Origin: Protula sp. h YS-2021
Lineage: Eukaryota > Annelida > Polychaeta > Sabellida > Serpulidae
Direction of reading: 5' to 3'
NCBI GenBank assembly: GCA_949752745.1
Contig: OX457024.1
Span: 50,117,347-50,181,346 of the forward strand
Length of the DNA: 64,000 bases
Shown here: positions 54,371 to 64,000 of the stretch, piece after piece
How the letters are laid out: each line of letters begins with the position of its first letter
Numbering within the stretch: the stretch's first letter is position 1
Notes under the pieces: generated by a model
Told to the model about the DNA's origin: nothing
Seen by the model: only the letters and a program-made list of their open reading frames with translations
Databases searched by the model: none
Translations under genes and position numbers: made by a program

Positions 54371-55090
54371 CTCCCTTCTGCAAAACAGGCACAATTTTTA
54401 ATGGACTGCATGTCTGTCTTCGTCAAACTTCAGGGAAGAAATGAAAGAAACCTTAAAAGGAGTAATATTTGGAATTTCTTTCAAATAATTTGCTTAAGCT
54501 GCACTCGGAGTAATTCTTGAATAGGTGCGAATTTACATGTCAAACTTCTATGCAATAACTAGGATTAATGGGGATTACAGAAAGGGTCTTGGGCGCCATC
54601 ATCTATGCTTTTTATGTACTCCGGAAACTGTGCAATTCTGCACGCCTCGATTTGGAAAGGGACGCGAATCCACATCTTTTTCTTTCATGCAAAGAAAACA
54701 AAGGGGACACGAATACACACATAAACTGGTCAATGATAATTACAGAATTTTTTTTGTTTACTTAACGAACAGCAAATGGAACGACTTTAAATGAGTAGCT
54801 CAACAGTTTGGTCTGGGTAAATCAACTTTACTTAACTCATGAAATCAGAATATATAAGGGGCAAAATTTATTTAAAATCATGTTCATACATTCATACAAT
54901 CCAGCATATTCAAAGGCGGCAGACCTAAAAGTTCTCCGTGGGAACTTTGTCCAAGTGATCAAGGACAAGAAAGTGTATGCAAAGTGTGAAAAAATTCGTC
55001 TGATATCTTGTGTTATAACAAGCAACTCTATTTTCGCACCAAAATGCACCTCCCGTCTTGCGCTCAGGTGAGTCATATGTTGGGCAGTTA
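54371..55090. other. No gene seen
   Basis: Plus frames at 54,525-54,794 and 54,808-55,071 have no family resemblance and weak coding character. Confidence 0.4.
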
Positions 55091-55129
55091 TGAAAAATAG
55101 GTGGGTGGGGAGGGGGGGGGGGGGAGGGG

Positions 55130-55470
55130 CTGGTCAGGAAAAAAAAAGTATCAAGACTACCTATAAGACTCGGATAAAAAAAAACGTAAAAGTAAAACTT
55201 GTTTGTCGTGACCCCTACCAGATTCGGATAAATAGACGTACGGTAAAACCTGCCTGTTTTGGCCAACCCCCAGACCGGGATAAAAATATAACGTACAATA
55301 AATTCCGTTCAACCTTCCATATTTGGATGAAAAGGACGTACAGTAAAATCTGTTTTAGTAACCACCATCTGGTTTTTTTTGTTTATTTTTGAATTTATGA
55401 CAATGAATTATGATTAATTTCGCAGAAATGAATCTTTTGTTTCAGCAATAAAAAAAAGGGGGGGGGGGGG
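55130..55470 (+). repeat. Repeat with about 52-bp internal units, copy 1 (partner at 63.16-63.41 kb)
   Basis: Units of AGACC(T)GGATAAAAA.GACGTACAGTAAAACCTG(T/C)(T/C)TGTC. It ends with TTTTTGAA...TTTGACAATGAATTATGATTA...TTTCAG(C/T)AATAAAAAA. The same block order is at 63,160-63,410. Preceded by a G-run at 55,111-55,135. Confidence 0.75.
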
Positions 55471-55479
55471 ATTTATGGG

Positions 55480-56440
55480 TTACGTCGGGGAGACATTTGT
55501 TTTCGTTTATAAAAAAGACAAGAAACTAAATAGGTGTCGGTTGAAAGTGTGTAATATGGGCCTGTATTCTTATGTATTGTGTTCACTGGCTGCATTAGTT
55601 TGTTTCTTTATCTTTTTCCTCAACTGAGCATGTGCACTCAAAATTGCGAACTGGCTTATTACTGTCTCTTGATTATATATCCTTATACTTGGGAAGGTAC
55701 GAGTATGCTAACACCTGCCCGTAAAAATTGATCTTTTTTTTCAAAAAATAATACCTAATACTTTCGTTATTTTAAGATAGCTCCCCCAAGTATCCAAGTC
55801 CCAGTGGGAAAGCCCCGCTGCCATGTAAGGTGGTCAGAGTAAGTCCGGAACCGGCAGACTTTGGAGAAAAGTTAAAATAGGCACCTATGGAGAATACAAT
55901 CATGAACACAAAGATTTACAAAACATCACAAGGCATAACAAACGTCCGCATCTAGTCATCAATTCTCCTAGTCCATGCTTTGAGTACAGCGTTGTTTCAT
56001 CACAAAAAGGTTCTTTCAAACTTTCACCATTTGCAATTCAAAAAGGCGTATGTTGCGCTGTCGGTTCTTAACACTCTATCACAGGACTCCGCTCAGGCGA
56101 TATTTGAATACAAGTATCTTCGACTCAACAAAGTTAAAATCTTCTAGAAATGAAAACCTTTGTAAACGCACCAGTGAAAAGCACCCGTCACCAGATACCA
56201 CATCACAAGACACACAAAAAGACGGTGGCAAAAATGGAATGAACAAAGAAACAACAAACTATCAAATCAACCCATTAGTCGGACAAAAGCCGTTGCCGCT
56301 AAACAGTGTGTGAGATGAAATGGTTTATCGCAGGAGAGTTCATGCATATATCACCCACAATCACCTTCTTAGAGACGAAACACCGCCCTACTGCGTTGGG
56401 TGTCAAAAACGTTTTACTTTCTAAAATTTTAAAAATTTCG
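55480..56440. other. No gene seen
   Basis: Non-coding by inspection. A basic 87-aa frame at 56,050-56,313 has no family resemblance. Confidence 0.4.
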
Positions 56441-56449
56441 TGGAAGGTA

Positions 56450-58830
56450 GGGTGCATATGTAATCATCTGACTATGACTTTCTTTGGCGATTCGCCAAAA
56501 ATTGGCCAAAATATTCGCGAAAAAAAAAACATTTTTTTCGTGAAATCTTAACTATCTCCGGGAAAATAATCTTACTGTCGTCGTACTATCTTAAGTTATA
56601 GTAGCAAGCAGTGCTAACTACCTTCCCCCTGTGCGTTGGGGGGGGGGGATCTTGACAATACGCCCCCTGCTTTCTGTTCCGTGCATGGCGTCAGAGGCGA
56701 CTAATCGGAATTTCTTTCTTTCTAGCTCCTCTTTTACTATTTTTCCATTCTCCCTTCTTTTTTCTCACTTGTTCCCATAGCAAGTGCGTCCCAGTATACC
56801 CATCAAAGTTCGTGAATGGGACGTTAAGCACGAAATAAATACACTATTTCTTTTTTGGTGATTGGCCAACTGCTGAAAAATAATCTTACCGTTTTGAAAT
56901 TTTAGTTGAAGGCAGCAGGCATTACTACCTACCTAGCTGTTAATGTTTTTTTTGAATGGTCAAAATTTGGCGGAAATTTTGGCAAAAAACCTAAAAATTT
57001 TCAGTGAATTCTTAACGGACTGCTGAAAAGTGATCTTACCGTTTTGAAATTTTAGTTGAAGGTAGCAGGGGTTACTACCTACCTGGCTGTCACTGTTTTT
57101 GGTGAATGGTCAAAATTTGGCGGAAATTTTGGCGAAAAACAAAAACAATAGTGTTAAATAACTCCAGGAAAATAGTACTACTGTCTTGAAATTTAAAATA
57201 AAGGTATCAAGCATTACTATCTGTTACTGTTATCGGCGAAACAAAAAAAAATCCATAAATTCCAGGAAAACAGTCTTATTGTCTTGAAATTTTAAGTTTG
57301 AGCAGCAAGAATTACTGCGTACCTGGCTATTAATTGTTTTTTGTTTTTGTTTTTTTTTTTTTGTTTGGTGATTGGCGAAAAATTTGTGAAAAACCGTAAA
57401 AAATTCAATAAAGTATTAAATAAGTCCAGGAAAATAGTATTACTGGCTTGAAATTTGATGTAAAGCTAGCAAGCATTACTGTCTACCTGGCTATTACTTT
57501 CTTTGGCGATTCGCCAAAATTGGCGAAAATATTGGTGAAAACTTTTTTTTATGAAATCATAACTATGTTAAGGAAAGTAGTCTTGCTGTCGTAAAATCTT
57601 AAATGATAGTAGCAAGCGTTACTGCCTACATGGTTATTGCTTTTTTGGTGATGCACGAAAAATTGGCGAAAATTTTGGGGAAAACTCAAAAATTTTAGTG
57701 AAATCTTAACTGACTGCTGAAAAATAATCTTACTGTCTTGAAATTTTAGTTGTAGGTAGCAGGCGTTACTAGCTACCTGGCTTTTACTTTTTTTGTGATT
57801 GGTCAAAATTTGGCTGAAATTTGGGTGAAACCCACCCCCATCCCCCCCCACCCAAAAAAAAAAAAAAATCTGTAAAATCTTAAATAACTCCAGGAAAATA
57901 GTATAATTGCCTTGAAATATAACATAATGGTATAAAGCATGACTATCAACATGGCTGCCACTTTTTCGGTGACTGGCCAAAAAAAAAAAAAAGTTGGAAT
58001 TTTAAGGAAAGGTAGCAGACCTTCCTACTTAGTGATTAGTGATTGGCCAGAAATTGGCGGAAATTTGGCGAAAAACCAAAAAACTTTTCAGTTAAATCTG
58101 AAATAACCCCAAGAAAAAAGTATTACTCTCTTGAAATTTTAGTGACGATACTAGGCATTATTACCTACCTGGCAGAAATATTGGCCAAAAAACGATTTTC
58201 TTGAAAAGGTATTTCCTAGGGTTCTCATGGAAACGTTCTAAAAATTTGGTGGAACATAGGGTGCATAACTGTCCACATGGCTGTTACTTGTTTTGGCCAT
58301 TCACCAAACATTTGTGAAATTTTAGCGAAAAAATAAATAAGCAAACAAATAATGGCATGAATATTAGGCAACAGCAAAGAAAATATCAGTAAAGTCTTAA
58401 CTCAACCCAGAGAAATGTCCTTACTGTCTTTCAGTTTTAGATAAAGACAGCCATCATTGGTACTTACCTGGCTATTACTGTTTTTCGTAATTCGGAAAAA
58501 AAAATTGGCAGAAATATTGGCGAAAAACCAATGTCTTACTGGAATCTTAACTCAAACACAAGTTATATAATCTTACCTTCTTAAAACCTTGAAATAGGGA
58601 AGCGCATATTCGAACCCACTTTGCTATTGTTTCTCTCTCTTTTTCTTTGTGATTCACCAAAAATTGGCGAAAAAAGCATTTTTTTTTTCAACTAAATGTC
58701 AACTAACCACAGGAAAATAACCTTGTAATTTTATGTAAGAGTGGCACACATTACTACCTGCCTGGCTATTACTTTTTTTGGTAATTCGCAAGAAATTGGT
58801 CAAAACACAATAAAAACGTATGTCATCCTG
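56450..58830 (+). repeat. Tandem array, about 14 units of about 145 bp
   Basis: The core ACTGTCTTGAAATTTTAGTT, then GAAGGTAGCAGGCATTACTACCTACCTGGCTATTACT, then a TTTTTGGTGATTGGC..AAATTTGGCG..AATTTTGGCGAAAAAC block, then AAATCTTAACT..CCAGGAAAATA, recurs from 56,560 to 58,740. Starts of the core are near 56,578, 56,891, 57,041, 57,183, 57,281, 57,445, 57,588, 57,735, 57,909, 58,128, 58,425 and 58,585. Most spacings are 142-174 bp. Units are diverged. Reverse copies are at 3.16-3.69 kb. Confidence 0.88.
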
Positions 58831-59244
58831 TGGTTTCATTCCAAACGTGCACATAAGTGTAAGAAATTTGGGTTACAGGTCATACTTATATGTCATTAAT
58901 CTTGACATCAGCATGCGCGAGCTCTTTGTCCATGGATAGTCTTGTTATATGATAAAAATGACACACATTTCGTCGAGACTAGGAGGCATCTTTACATCCT
59001 ATTTAGCTAGGATGACATTGTCGGGATGAACACAAGCTGTATTTTGTAGTCTAAAATGAAACTGATGTTGAGAATACATAAAACAGTTAATAATAGCAGT
59101 AGAATGTCCCTTAACTGTCCGCCTTGTTTTTAGAGAAAAAAAAGCGCAGCGCCAGTTCGTGTGTTGCTCCTCTGAGGACGCTTGTGTACCGTCGCTTGAC
59201 GGTCTTGCTCTGTTCTAGTTACTGGTGTTGGTTGGGAAATCTTA

Positions 59245-59450
59245 AGAATAGACACACTGCTGTGTATTCCGGGCAAGTCATAAGAGGCGACTAGTCAGAC
59301 TTTCTTTTTAGCTCTTTTTTTTTTACCATTTCTACATTCTTACTTCTTATCGCCTACTATCGCAAGTGCATCCCAGTATGGCCTTCCTAGACGTGTCGTT
59401 GTATAAATCATCTAAGTATCTAATTGACTGGTGAATGGGACGAACAGGTT
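59245..59450 (+). repeat. Dispersed retroelement tail-like repeat (partner at 56.65-56.84 kb)
   Basis: Both copies share AAGAGGCGACTA(G/A)TC, TTCTTTTTAGCTC, TCGCAAGTGC(A/G)TCCCAGTAT, and GTGAATGGGACG. The 'GGCGACTAA...GGGACGTTAA' wording is, as I recall, common in mollusc retroelement 3' regions; this is an inference. Confidence 0.6.
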
Positions 59451-59509
59451 TTAAATATTTACTGCGTATCGTTAAAGCAAATCATATAACTAAGTATTGC
59501 TGTTTCAGA

Positions 59510-59608
59510 ATGTCTGTGGACTATGCTTCGGGTTTGTCTCCGTATGAGTTTAAAGGAGAAGTAGGTATGAAGGAGAAGTTTGATGCTGTTGAGGATGTCG
59601 AAAAGAAG
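59510..59608 (+). CDS. SIRT6: Sirtuin 6, coding exon 1
   Basis: NAD-dependent deacylase/mono-ADP-ribosyltransferase acting on chromatin. The ATG at 59,510 opens MSVDYASGLSPYEFKG, clearly the SIRT6 N-terminus (family members begin MSVNYAAGLSPY). Thirty-three codons run to KK, then a GTAAAA donor at 59,609 (phase 0). An in-frame ATG 25 codons upstream exists, but similarity starts here. Exon 2 is at 60,594 on the same strand. No TATA or clear CpG island was seen; the region upstream is repeat-derived (59,245-59,450). Later exons, with the zinc-binding module and the catalytic His, lie beyond the window. Confidence 0.9.
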
Positions 59609-60593
59609 GTAAAATTCGTTCTTATCTTGCGTTAAATATTCACCCATTGCGTACTGATATACACCGAGTATCATAGAGGTTTTACAGCCGCTAATCCACA
59701 TTAGTCTATTTCGGAAGTATATTGTCGAGAATCTTGGTCCAGTACAAGAAATATATATGTAAACACAATTTTATTCCCGATATCGTCTAAGAAGCTAACA
59801 AATCTACGGGGGATCCGCGAAATATCACGCAAGATTTTGCCTAATATCATACGCTTTGCATGTATAATTTCTCATCCGTTGAACATCGGAGAAAGTTCAA
59901 ACTTGATGAGGTGATTGCTTGTTGGGTCTGTCTATAGAATCTATAGGACTGCCCTCTGTTTTCCGCCTATCCGTCCGTCCGTATGTCACACTCTGGATGC
60001 TGTTTTGTTTCCACGCAAGTTCTCCTAAACTATTTACCCTAGGCATATGCAACCTTGCACAGTGAAAATATATATATGTAAAAAATTACCAAAATGGCGA
60101 CTTGTCAAAACTTGCCAATTTATTAGATAACTCTAATGTAAGACTTAGGTGGTTTCCACGCGAGTTCTCCGAAACTCTTTACCTATATGCAACCTTGTAC
60201 AGTAAAAATATATACATATATTGAAGTTGTGCAACGTCATGTTATTTTTCAAATCGGCCAAAAATTGCCAAAATGGCGACTTGGAAAAATTGTGAACTCT
60301 TGAGAAAACTGCAATGTAAGACTTGGGTGCTTTCCACGTGAGTTCTCCGAAACTATTTATCCTAGGCATATGCTACCTTGCACAGTGAATATATATATAT
60401 TGAAGTTGTGCAACGTCGTGTTATTTTTCAAATCGGTAAAAAATTGCCAAAATGGCGAGTTGTTGTGTCAGATTGGGGTCTGCCCCTTCGACGATGGCTT
60501 GTTCATTTCATTATGGTCATATTACCGATGGGGATTTGACTTTGGTACAATGGCCAGTGGTAGCGGTGTAAAGGGTCATAACTGTTGTTTTAG
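59609..60593 (+). other. SIRT6: SIRT6 intron 1 (985 bp), repeat-filled
   Basis: GTAAAA donor and TTGTTTTAG acceptor. Contains, at 59,880-59,940, a relative of the 2.2/61.4 kb repeat, and at 60,000-60,450 three units of the 'GTTCTCCGAAACTATTTACC / ATTGAAGTTGTGCAACGTC' family. Confidence 0.8.
60000..60455 (+). repeat. Three tandem units of the TTCTCCGAAACTATTTAC / GTTGTGCAACGTC family
   Basis: TTTCCACG(C/T)(A/G)AGTTCTCC(T/G)AAACT and CTTGCACAGTGAA(A)ATATATAT recur near 60,008, 60,154 and 60,336. Each is followed by AAATGGCGACTTG-type sequence. Inverse of the units at 23.48-24.12 kb. Confidence 0.8.
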
Positions 60594-60699
60594 GTGAAGC
60601 AACTGGCAGATTGGATCAAGGAAGCTGGAGAGCTAGTGGTAATCACAGGCGCAGGAATAAGCACCGCAGCTGGCATTCCTGACTTCAGAGGACCAAGTG
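60594..60699 (+). CDS. SIRT6: Sirtuin 6, coding exon 2
   Basis: Translates in phase 0 from exon 1: [20 protein letters not shown], then [18 protein letters not shown], the sirtuin Rossmann-fold NAD-binding signature ([13 protein letters not shown]). The exon ends with one base of a Gly codon before GTAAAC (phase 1). The order and the exon 1 junction fit the SIRT6 protein. No exon 3 (family segment starting VW) was recognised between 60,700 and 64,000, so intron 2 appears longer than 3.3 kb or leaves the window. Confidence 0.92.
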
Positions 60700-61420
60700 G
60701 TAAACAAAAAATAATTATTAATTATATTAATTATTAATGTAAAGATTAAATCAGTTTTAATTTGGTTTGAATTAGTCGTAAAATATTGTGTGATATATGT
60801 TTCTTTCGCTGATCCTCTCCCTTCTCACCTCCCCCCCCCCCCCTTGTAGGGTCTTTTGCTACCCACACATGGTCGATAAAGTTGTTGGTTGTTAATACTC
60901 TTGGGATTACTGTGTTTTCTAGAAGATTGGCGATCATGCTGCCATCCTTTAGGCATTTTAGTTCAAAACAATGACAGCACGAGCAATTTGTCGTTCAATG
61001 CTGCAATGAAAGTCGACTTGCGAGAAAGCATTTAGATTAGATGATCACGGTACTGTGTTATTTATAAGGTTTTAGTAATACTTTTATACTTTGACATGGA
61101 CACTTCCAACCAATCCCTGGTTATCTCGAACCATTTTCATTTGTCCAAAGAAGTTCAAATTAATCAGGGGGTACTGTTTATCCTTTCCTTTCAGATATAT
61201 ATTGACGGCAAAGACGAAAATTGGTGAGACATATAGCGTTTGCAAGTTCTGTGTCTGTGTTGGTTTGGTGTGTGTGGTGAACAAATTGTTGTGTGCAAGA
61301 CACCTCAAGTACGAAAGTTCGGATCGCCTTCAGACTTGGTCTGTTTGTTCCTTGGGTAGGTGGGACGGCTCTATTCACTTTTGTCGCCTATTGTGGTATC
61401 AAGGAGGGCGTGCAATATTT
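60700..61420. other. SIRT6 intron 2 part, no further gene
   Basis: Includes a C-run at about 60,829-60,844. The 123-aa frame at 61,091-61,462 runs into a dispersed repeat and is not exon-like. Confidence 0.5.
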
Positions 61421-61424
61421 CCAC

Positions 61425-61530
61425 TGAACAAGTTCAAACTTGGTGGGATTGTCGCTTGGTAGTCCGAAATATTCTTTCAAACGTTGTATGCAGTAGAATG
61501 AACTAGTGTGGCATATGACGTCATTATTCC
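61425..61530 (+). repeat. Dispersed repeat (inverse of 2.2 kb copy)
   Basis: AAGTTCAAACTTGGTGGGAT and TGTCGCTTGGTAGTCCGAAA match the reverse complement of 2,240-2,300. Confidence 0.6.
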
Positions 61531-61532
61531 CC

Positions 61533-62170
61533 GTGTAACGGAGGGATGTAGTTATGAACTTGTCCGTCCGTCTGTCTGTCTGTCCGCACTTTTTAACCCA
61601 GCCGACTTTGTCGGACTGGGTTAGTCGTATCACTATAGGGGCCTTGAATGTGTGTGCGTATGTGCGTATATTAAACTCTTTCTTTAAAATGCTACTGCTC
61701 CTACAGTTTTGCTCCAATCGTTTTGATATTACGCAGGAATGTTCCCTGCGCGGTCCCCCGCGTGGCTATTATTTTTTTTTTGACGATTGACGAAAAACTG
61801 ACAAAATGGCGACACTTTTTGTGCCCCTTTTGACCCATTTTTAAAATGCCACTCCTCCTACAGTTTTACTCCAATCGTTTAGATTTTACACAGGGATATT
61901 CTGCAGGGGTTCGCCTAATAGGCTATTATTGTTTTTCGCGGGTCGCCAAAAACTGTCGAAATGGCGGAACTTTGAAGTTTGGCAAAAACTGGAATAAATG
62001 GTAGTAATTAACTGAATTGTCAAACTGTTCACTTCTCTCAGTCTTTTTCAAATAGTTGTAAAATTTTAATCGGAAGTTTCTTGGGTGGTTCTCCACCTGG
62101 ACTTTACTTTTTTCGCAAATGACAAAAAATGCTGAAATGGTGGAATTTTAATTTTTTTTGTAAAATTGTG
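61533..62170 (+). repeat. Tandem/dispersed repeat after 'CCGTGTAACGGAGGGATGTAG' leader
   Basis: The leader plus CTGTCTGTCTGTCC recurs at 52,722, 61,533 and 62,996. After it, two clear 157-bp units (AAAATGC(T/C)ACT(G/C)CTCCTACAG at 61,687 and 61,843) and a diverged third occur. Confidence 0.7.
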
Positions 62171-62396
62171 TAAATGTCGGTAAATACGTGTATCGTCAAA
62201 ACCCAACCTCTCCAACATCACTTTTCCCGTAGCTTCCATCCGGGAAAACTCGTTTTTTGTGTGTTAAAATTATGAAAATGTTACGTTCAGAAACAAAGTT
62301 CTTCATTTTTTGGCATAACAGTATTCGTTTCAGAGTTTTTCTCTCTTTTCTTGTTTGGTAACTCAGCTGGGTCATGTCATTGGACATGCTTGTTTG

Positions 62397-62995
62397 TTCG
62401 CGCGATATCTCTGTTACTATTTATCGGAAGCAAACCAAATGTTACAGGATGCAAGTATATATAGTGAAGTTGTGCAACGGCAGGTTATTTTTAGATTTAA
62501 AAAAAAATGTGAAAATTTCGACAATTTTACATTTTTGGACTTGGGTGTTTTTGTATTAATATTGTTCGCGCGATATCTCGGTTACTATGTATCGGAAGCA
62601 AACAAATCTTACAGAAAGAAAGTATATATAGTGAAATTGTGCAGCGACAGGATATTTTTCGATTTTGTAAAAAATTGTGAAAATTTTTGAGGTTTTTACA
62701 TTTTAGGACTTAGTCGTTTTTATATCAATTTTGTTCGCGCGATATCTCTGTTACTATTTATCGGAAGCAAACCAAATGTTACAGGATGCAAGTATATATA
62801 GTGAAGTTGTGCAACGGCAGGTTATTTTTAGATTAAAAAAAAATGTGAAAATTTCGACAATTTTACATTTTTGGACTTGGGTGTTTTTGTATCAGTTTTG
62901 TTCGCGCGATATCTCTGTAATTTTTTATCGGAAGCAAACCAAACCTTACAGACAGAAAGTATATATAGTGAAGTTGTGCAACGGCAGGTTATTAT
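62397..62995 (+). repeat. 168-bp tandem repeat, about 3.6 units
   Basis: TTCGCGCGATATCTCTGTTA starts at 62,397, 62,565, 62,734 and 62,901 (spacings 168, 169, 167). Each unit contains ATCGGAAGCAAACCAAA, GTATATATAGTGAAGTTGTG and GGCAGGTTATTTTT. Units 1 and 3 are nearly identical, suggesting recent conversion or duplication. Confidence 0.93.
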
Positions 62996-63149
62996 CCCCT
63001 GTGTAAGGGTGGGATGTAGTTATGAACTTGTCCGTCTGTCTGTCCGCAGTTTTGTTGGCGTGATATCTCCGAGGCATTTTACATTGTAAAATATTACCAA
63101 TAAAGTAGGGAATTGGTGTAGCAAGTGCCTTTCAGACCCGCATGAAACT

Positions 63150-63415
63150 GGCCAGTAAGACATTTGTAACGCCCACCTGCAAGACCTGGATAAAAAGATG
63201 TATAGTAAACCTGTTTGTCGTGACTCCTTCCAGGTTTGGATATAAAGACGTACGTAAAACCTGCCTGTCTTGAACAACTTCCAGACCCAGAAAAAAATGT
63301 AACGATCACTAAAACTGGTGAAGTAACCACCAAGTTAAGTTTAATTTTTGAAGTTTTGACAATGAATTATGATTATGTTTATTTCAGTAATAAAAAAGAG
63401 GGAAATGGTTATAGT
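63150..63415 (+). repeat. Repeat with about 52-bp internal units, copy 2
   Basis: Same order of AGACCTGGATAAAAAGATG and CCTGTTTGTCGTGAC blocks and the GACAATGAATTATGATTA end as 55,130-55,470. Confidence 0.75.
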
Positions 63416-63419
63416 GGGT

Positions 63420-64000
63420 TTTCAAGTCAACATATACAAAATGAAAGTGAGTAAGGCACGTCGGCATCTTTTCAGCTGTGGCGCCATTGACGGACTGAAC
63501 CTAATCTGGAATTTGCAGCCCAGAACGAAATTAATGTTGAGGATATATAAAATATTTAATAATAGAAATAAAATTTTCACCCGTGTTCGCCGGATTTTGA
63601 TAGAATAGCAGTGTGTGTTCGTTTCTTGTTGCTCTGACGGCATCTGTGCAGTCTTGTTTCATGCTGTGGGAATATTTTTTGGACTGCTTAATCAACACTC
63701 CCATTATTGCACATAGAAAACGAGAAGCAACCCTGCCAGACCTCTGACAGAAGCACGTTTGAGAAATAAATTGAATATGCTTTTCACTTGTAGAAAAATC
63801 CATTTATCTGACCCTTCTATGCGTATTGGCTTGTGAGAGTTAGTATACATTTGCAAGGGGGCATTGTGAAACATTGTTATTTTTATCACCGTCACGCAAC
63901 TAACATACATTTGGAATGTGAGCTGGCCGTAAATTTCACAGGTTGAGTGTTATAGTTATTTTAAGCAGAAGCTCCAGTGCTGTTGCCACTCCCGAACCTC
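63420..64000. other. No gene seen
   Basis: No exon-like frame recognised; presumably still inside or near SIRT6 intron 2. Confidence 0.4.

Noticed and set aside
54808..55071. 87-aa plus-strand frame
   Set aside because: No similarity recognised, no splice or promoter context.
57549..57980. 143-aa minus-strand frame
   Set aside because: Translation of the 145-bp tandem array; repeats in the protein follow the DNA units.
61091..61462. SIRT6 exon 3 or separate gene
   Set aside because: No sirtuin motif, and the 3' half is a dispersed repeat.

Overview
This window looks like nuclear DNA of a marine invertebrate, possibly a lophotrochozoan or mollusc. It is AT-rich, repeat-dense and gene-poor, and its one clear host gene is split by introns. 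It is packed with MITEs, nested DNA transposons, LINE remnants, a Ty3/gypsy fossil, (TA)n microsatellites and two Polinton/Maverick elements. The taxonomic guess is an inference from repeat style only.

Layout. 1-27 kb is repeat-dominated: a LINE 3' end on the minus strand (4.47-6.2 kb), a pogo-like MITE (7.59-8.39 kb), a possible first exon of mitochondrial seryl-tRNA synthetase (9.09-9.34 kb, minus), LINE reverse-transcriptase scraps (11.04-11.41 kb; 13.08-14.9 kb, split by insertions), an 884-bp MITE with 8-bp TSDs (15.09-15.97 kb), a hAT-type MITE inside another terminal-inverted-repeat element (17.26-18.80 kb), and a decayed gypsy pol (about 24.4-26.8 kb). 27.9-33.2 kb is a strongly decayed Polinton. 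33.85-50.45 kb is a second, far better preserved 16.6-kb Polinton with long terminal inverted repeats. 50.5-59.4 kb is again repeats: a MITE with 15-bp subrepeats in its TIRs, a field of palindromic CACGCC..GGCGTG motifs, and a tandem array of about 145-bp units. 59.5-60.7 kb holds the first two coding exons of a sirtuin 6 gene on the plus strand. The rest is dispersed and tandem repeats.

The 16.6-kb Polinton carries the complete virus-like set: protein-primed DNA polymerase B on the plus strand and, on the minus strand, adenain-type protease, double jelly-roll major capsid protein, a basic virion peptide, penton-like minor capsid protein, packaging ATPase and a chromodomain integrase. It also carries several small proteins, some of which resemble the PC4 single-stranded-DNA-binding fold, and a RING-finger protein. 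Most of the genes are broken, largely by single-base frameshifts, plus some stops and a deletion in the polymerase. It is therefore either a recently dead copy or an intact copy with assembly indels.

The most notable observation is that three genes of this Polinton (both outermost genes and the second gene from the left) end in a 16-nt hairpin that matches the replication-dependent histone mRNA 3' stem-loop (GGCYCT, 4-nt loop, AGRGCC). Each is followed after exactly 12 nt by a purine-rich (G/A)AAATGAAA element where a histone downstream element would sit. The stems covary. The convergent genes in the middle of the element instead end at AATAAA poly(A) signals. This suggests that part of a self-synthesising transposon uses histone-type, S-phase-linked mRNA 3' ends.
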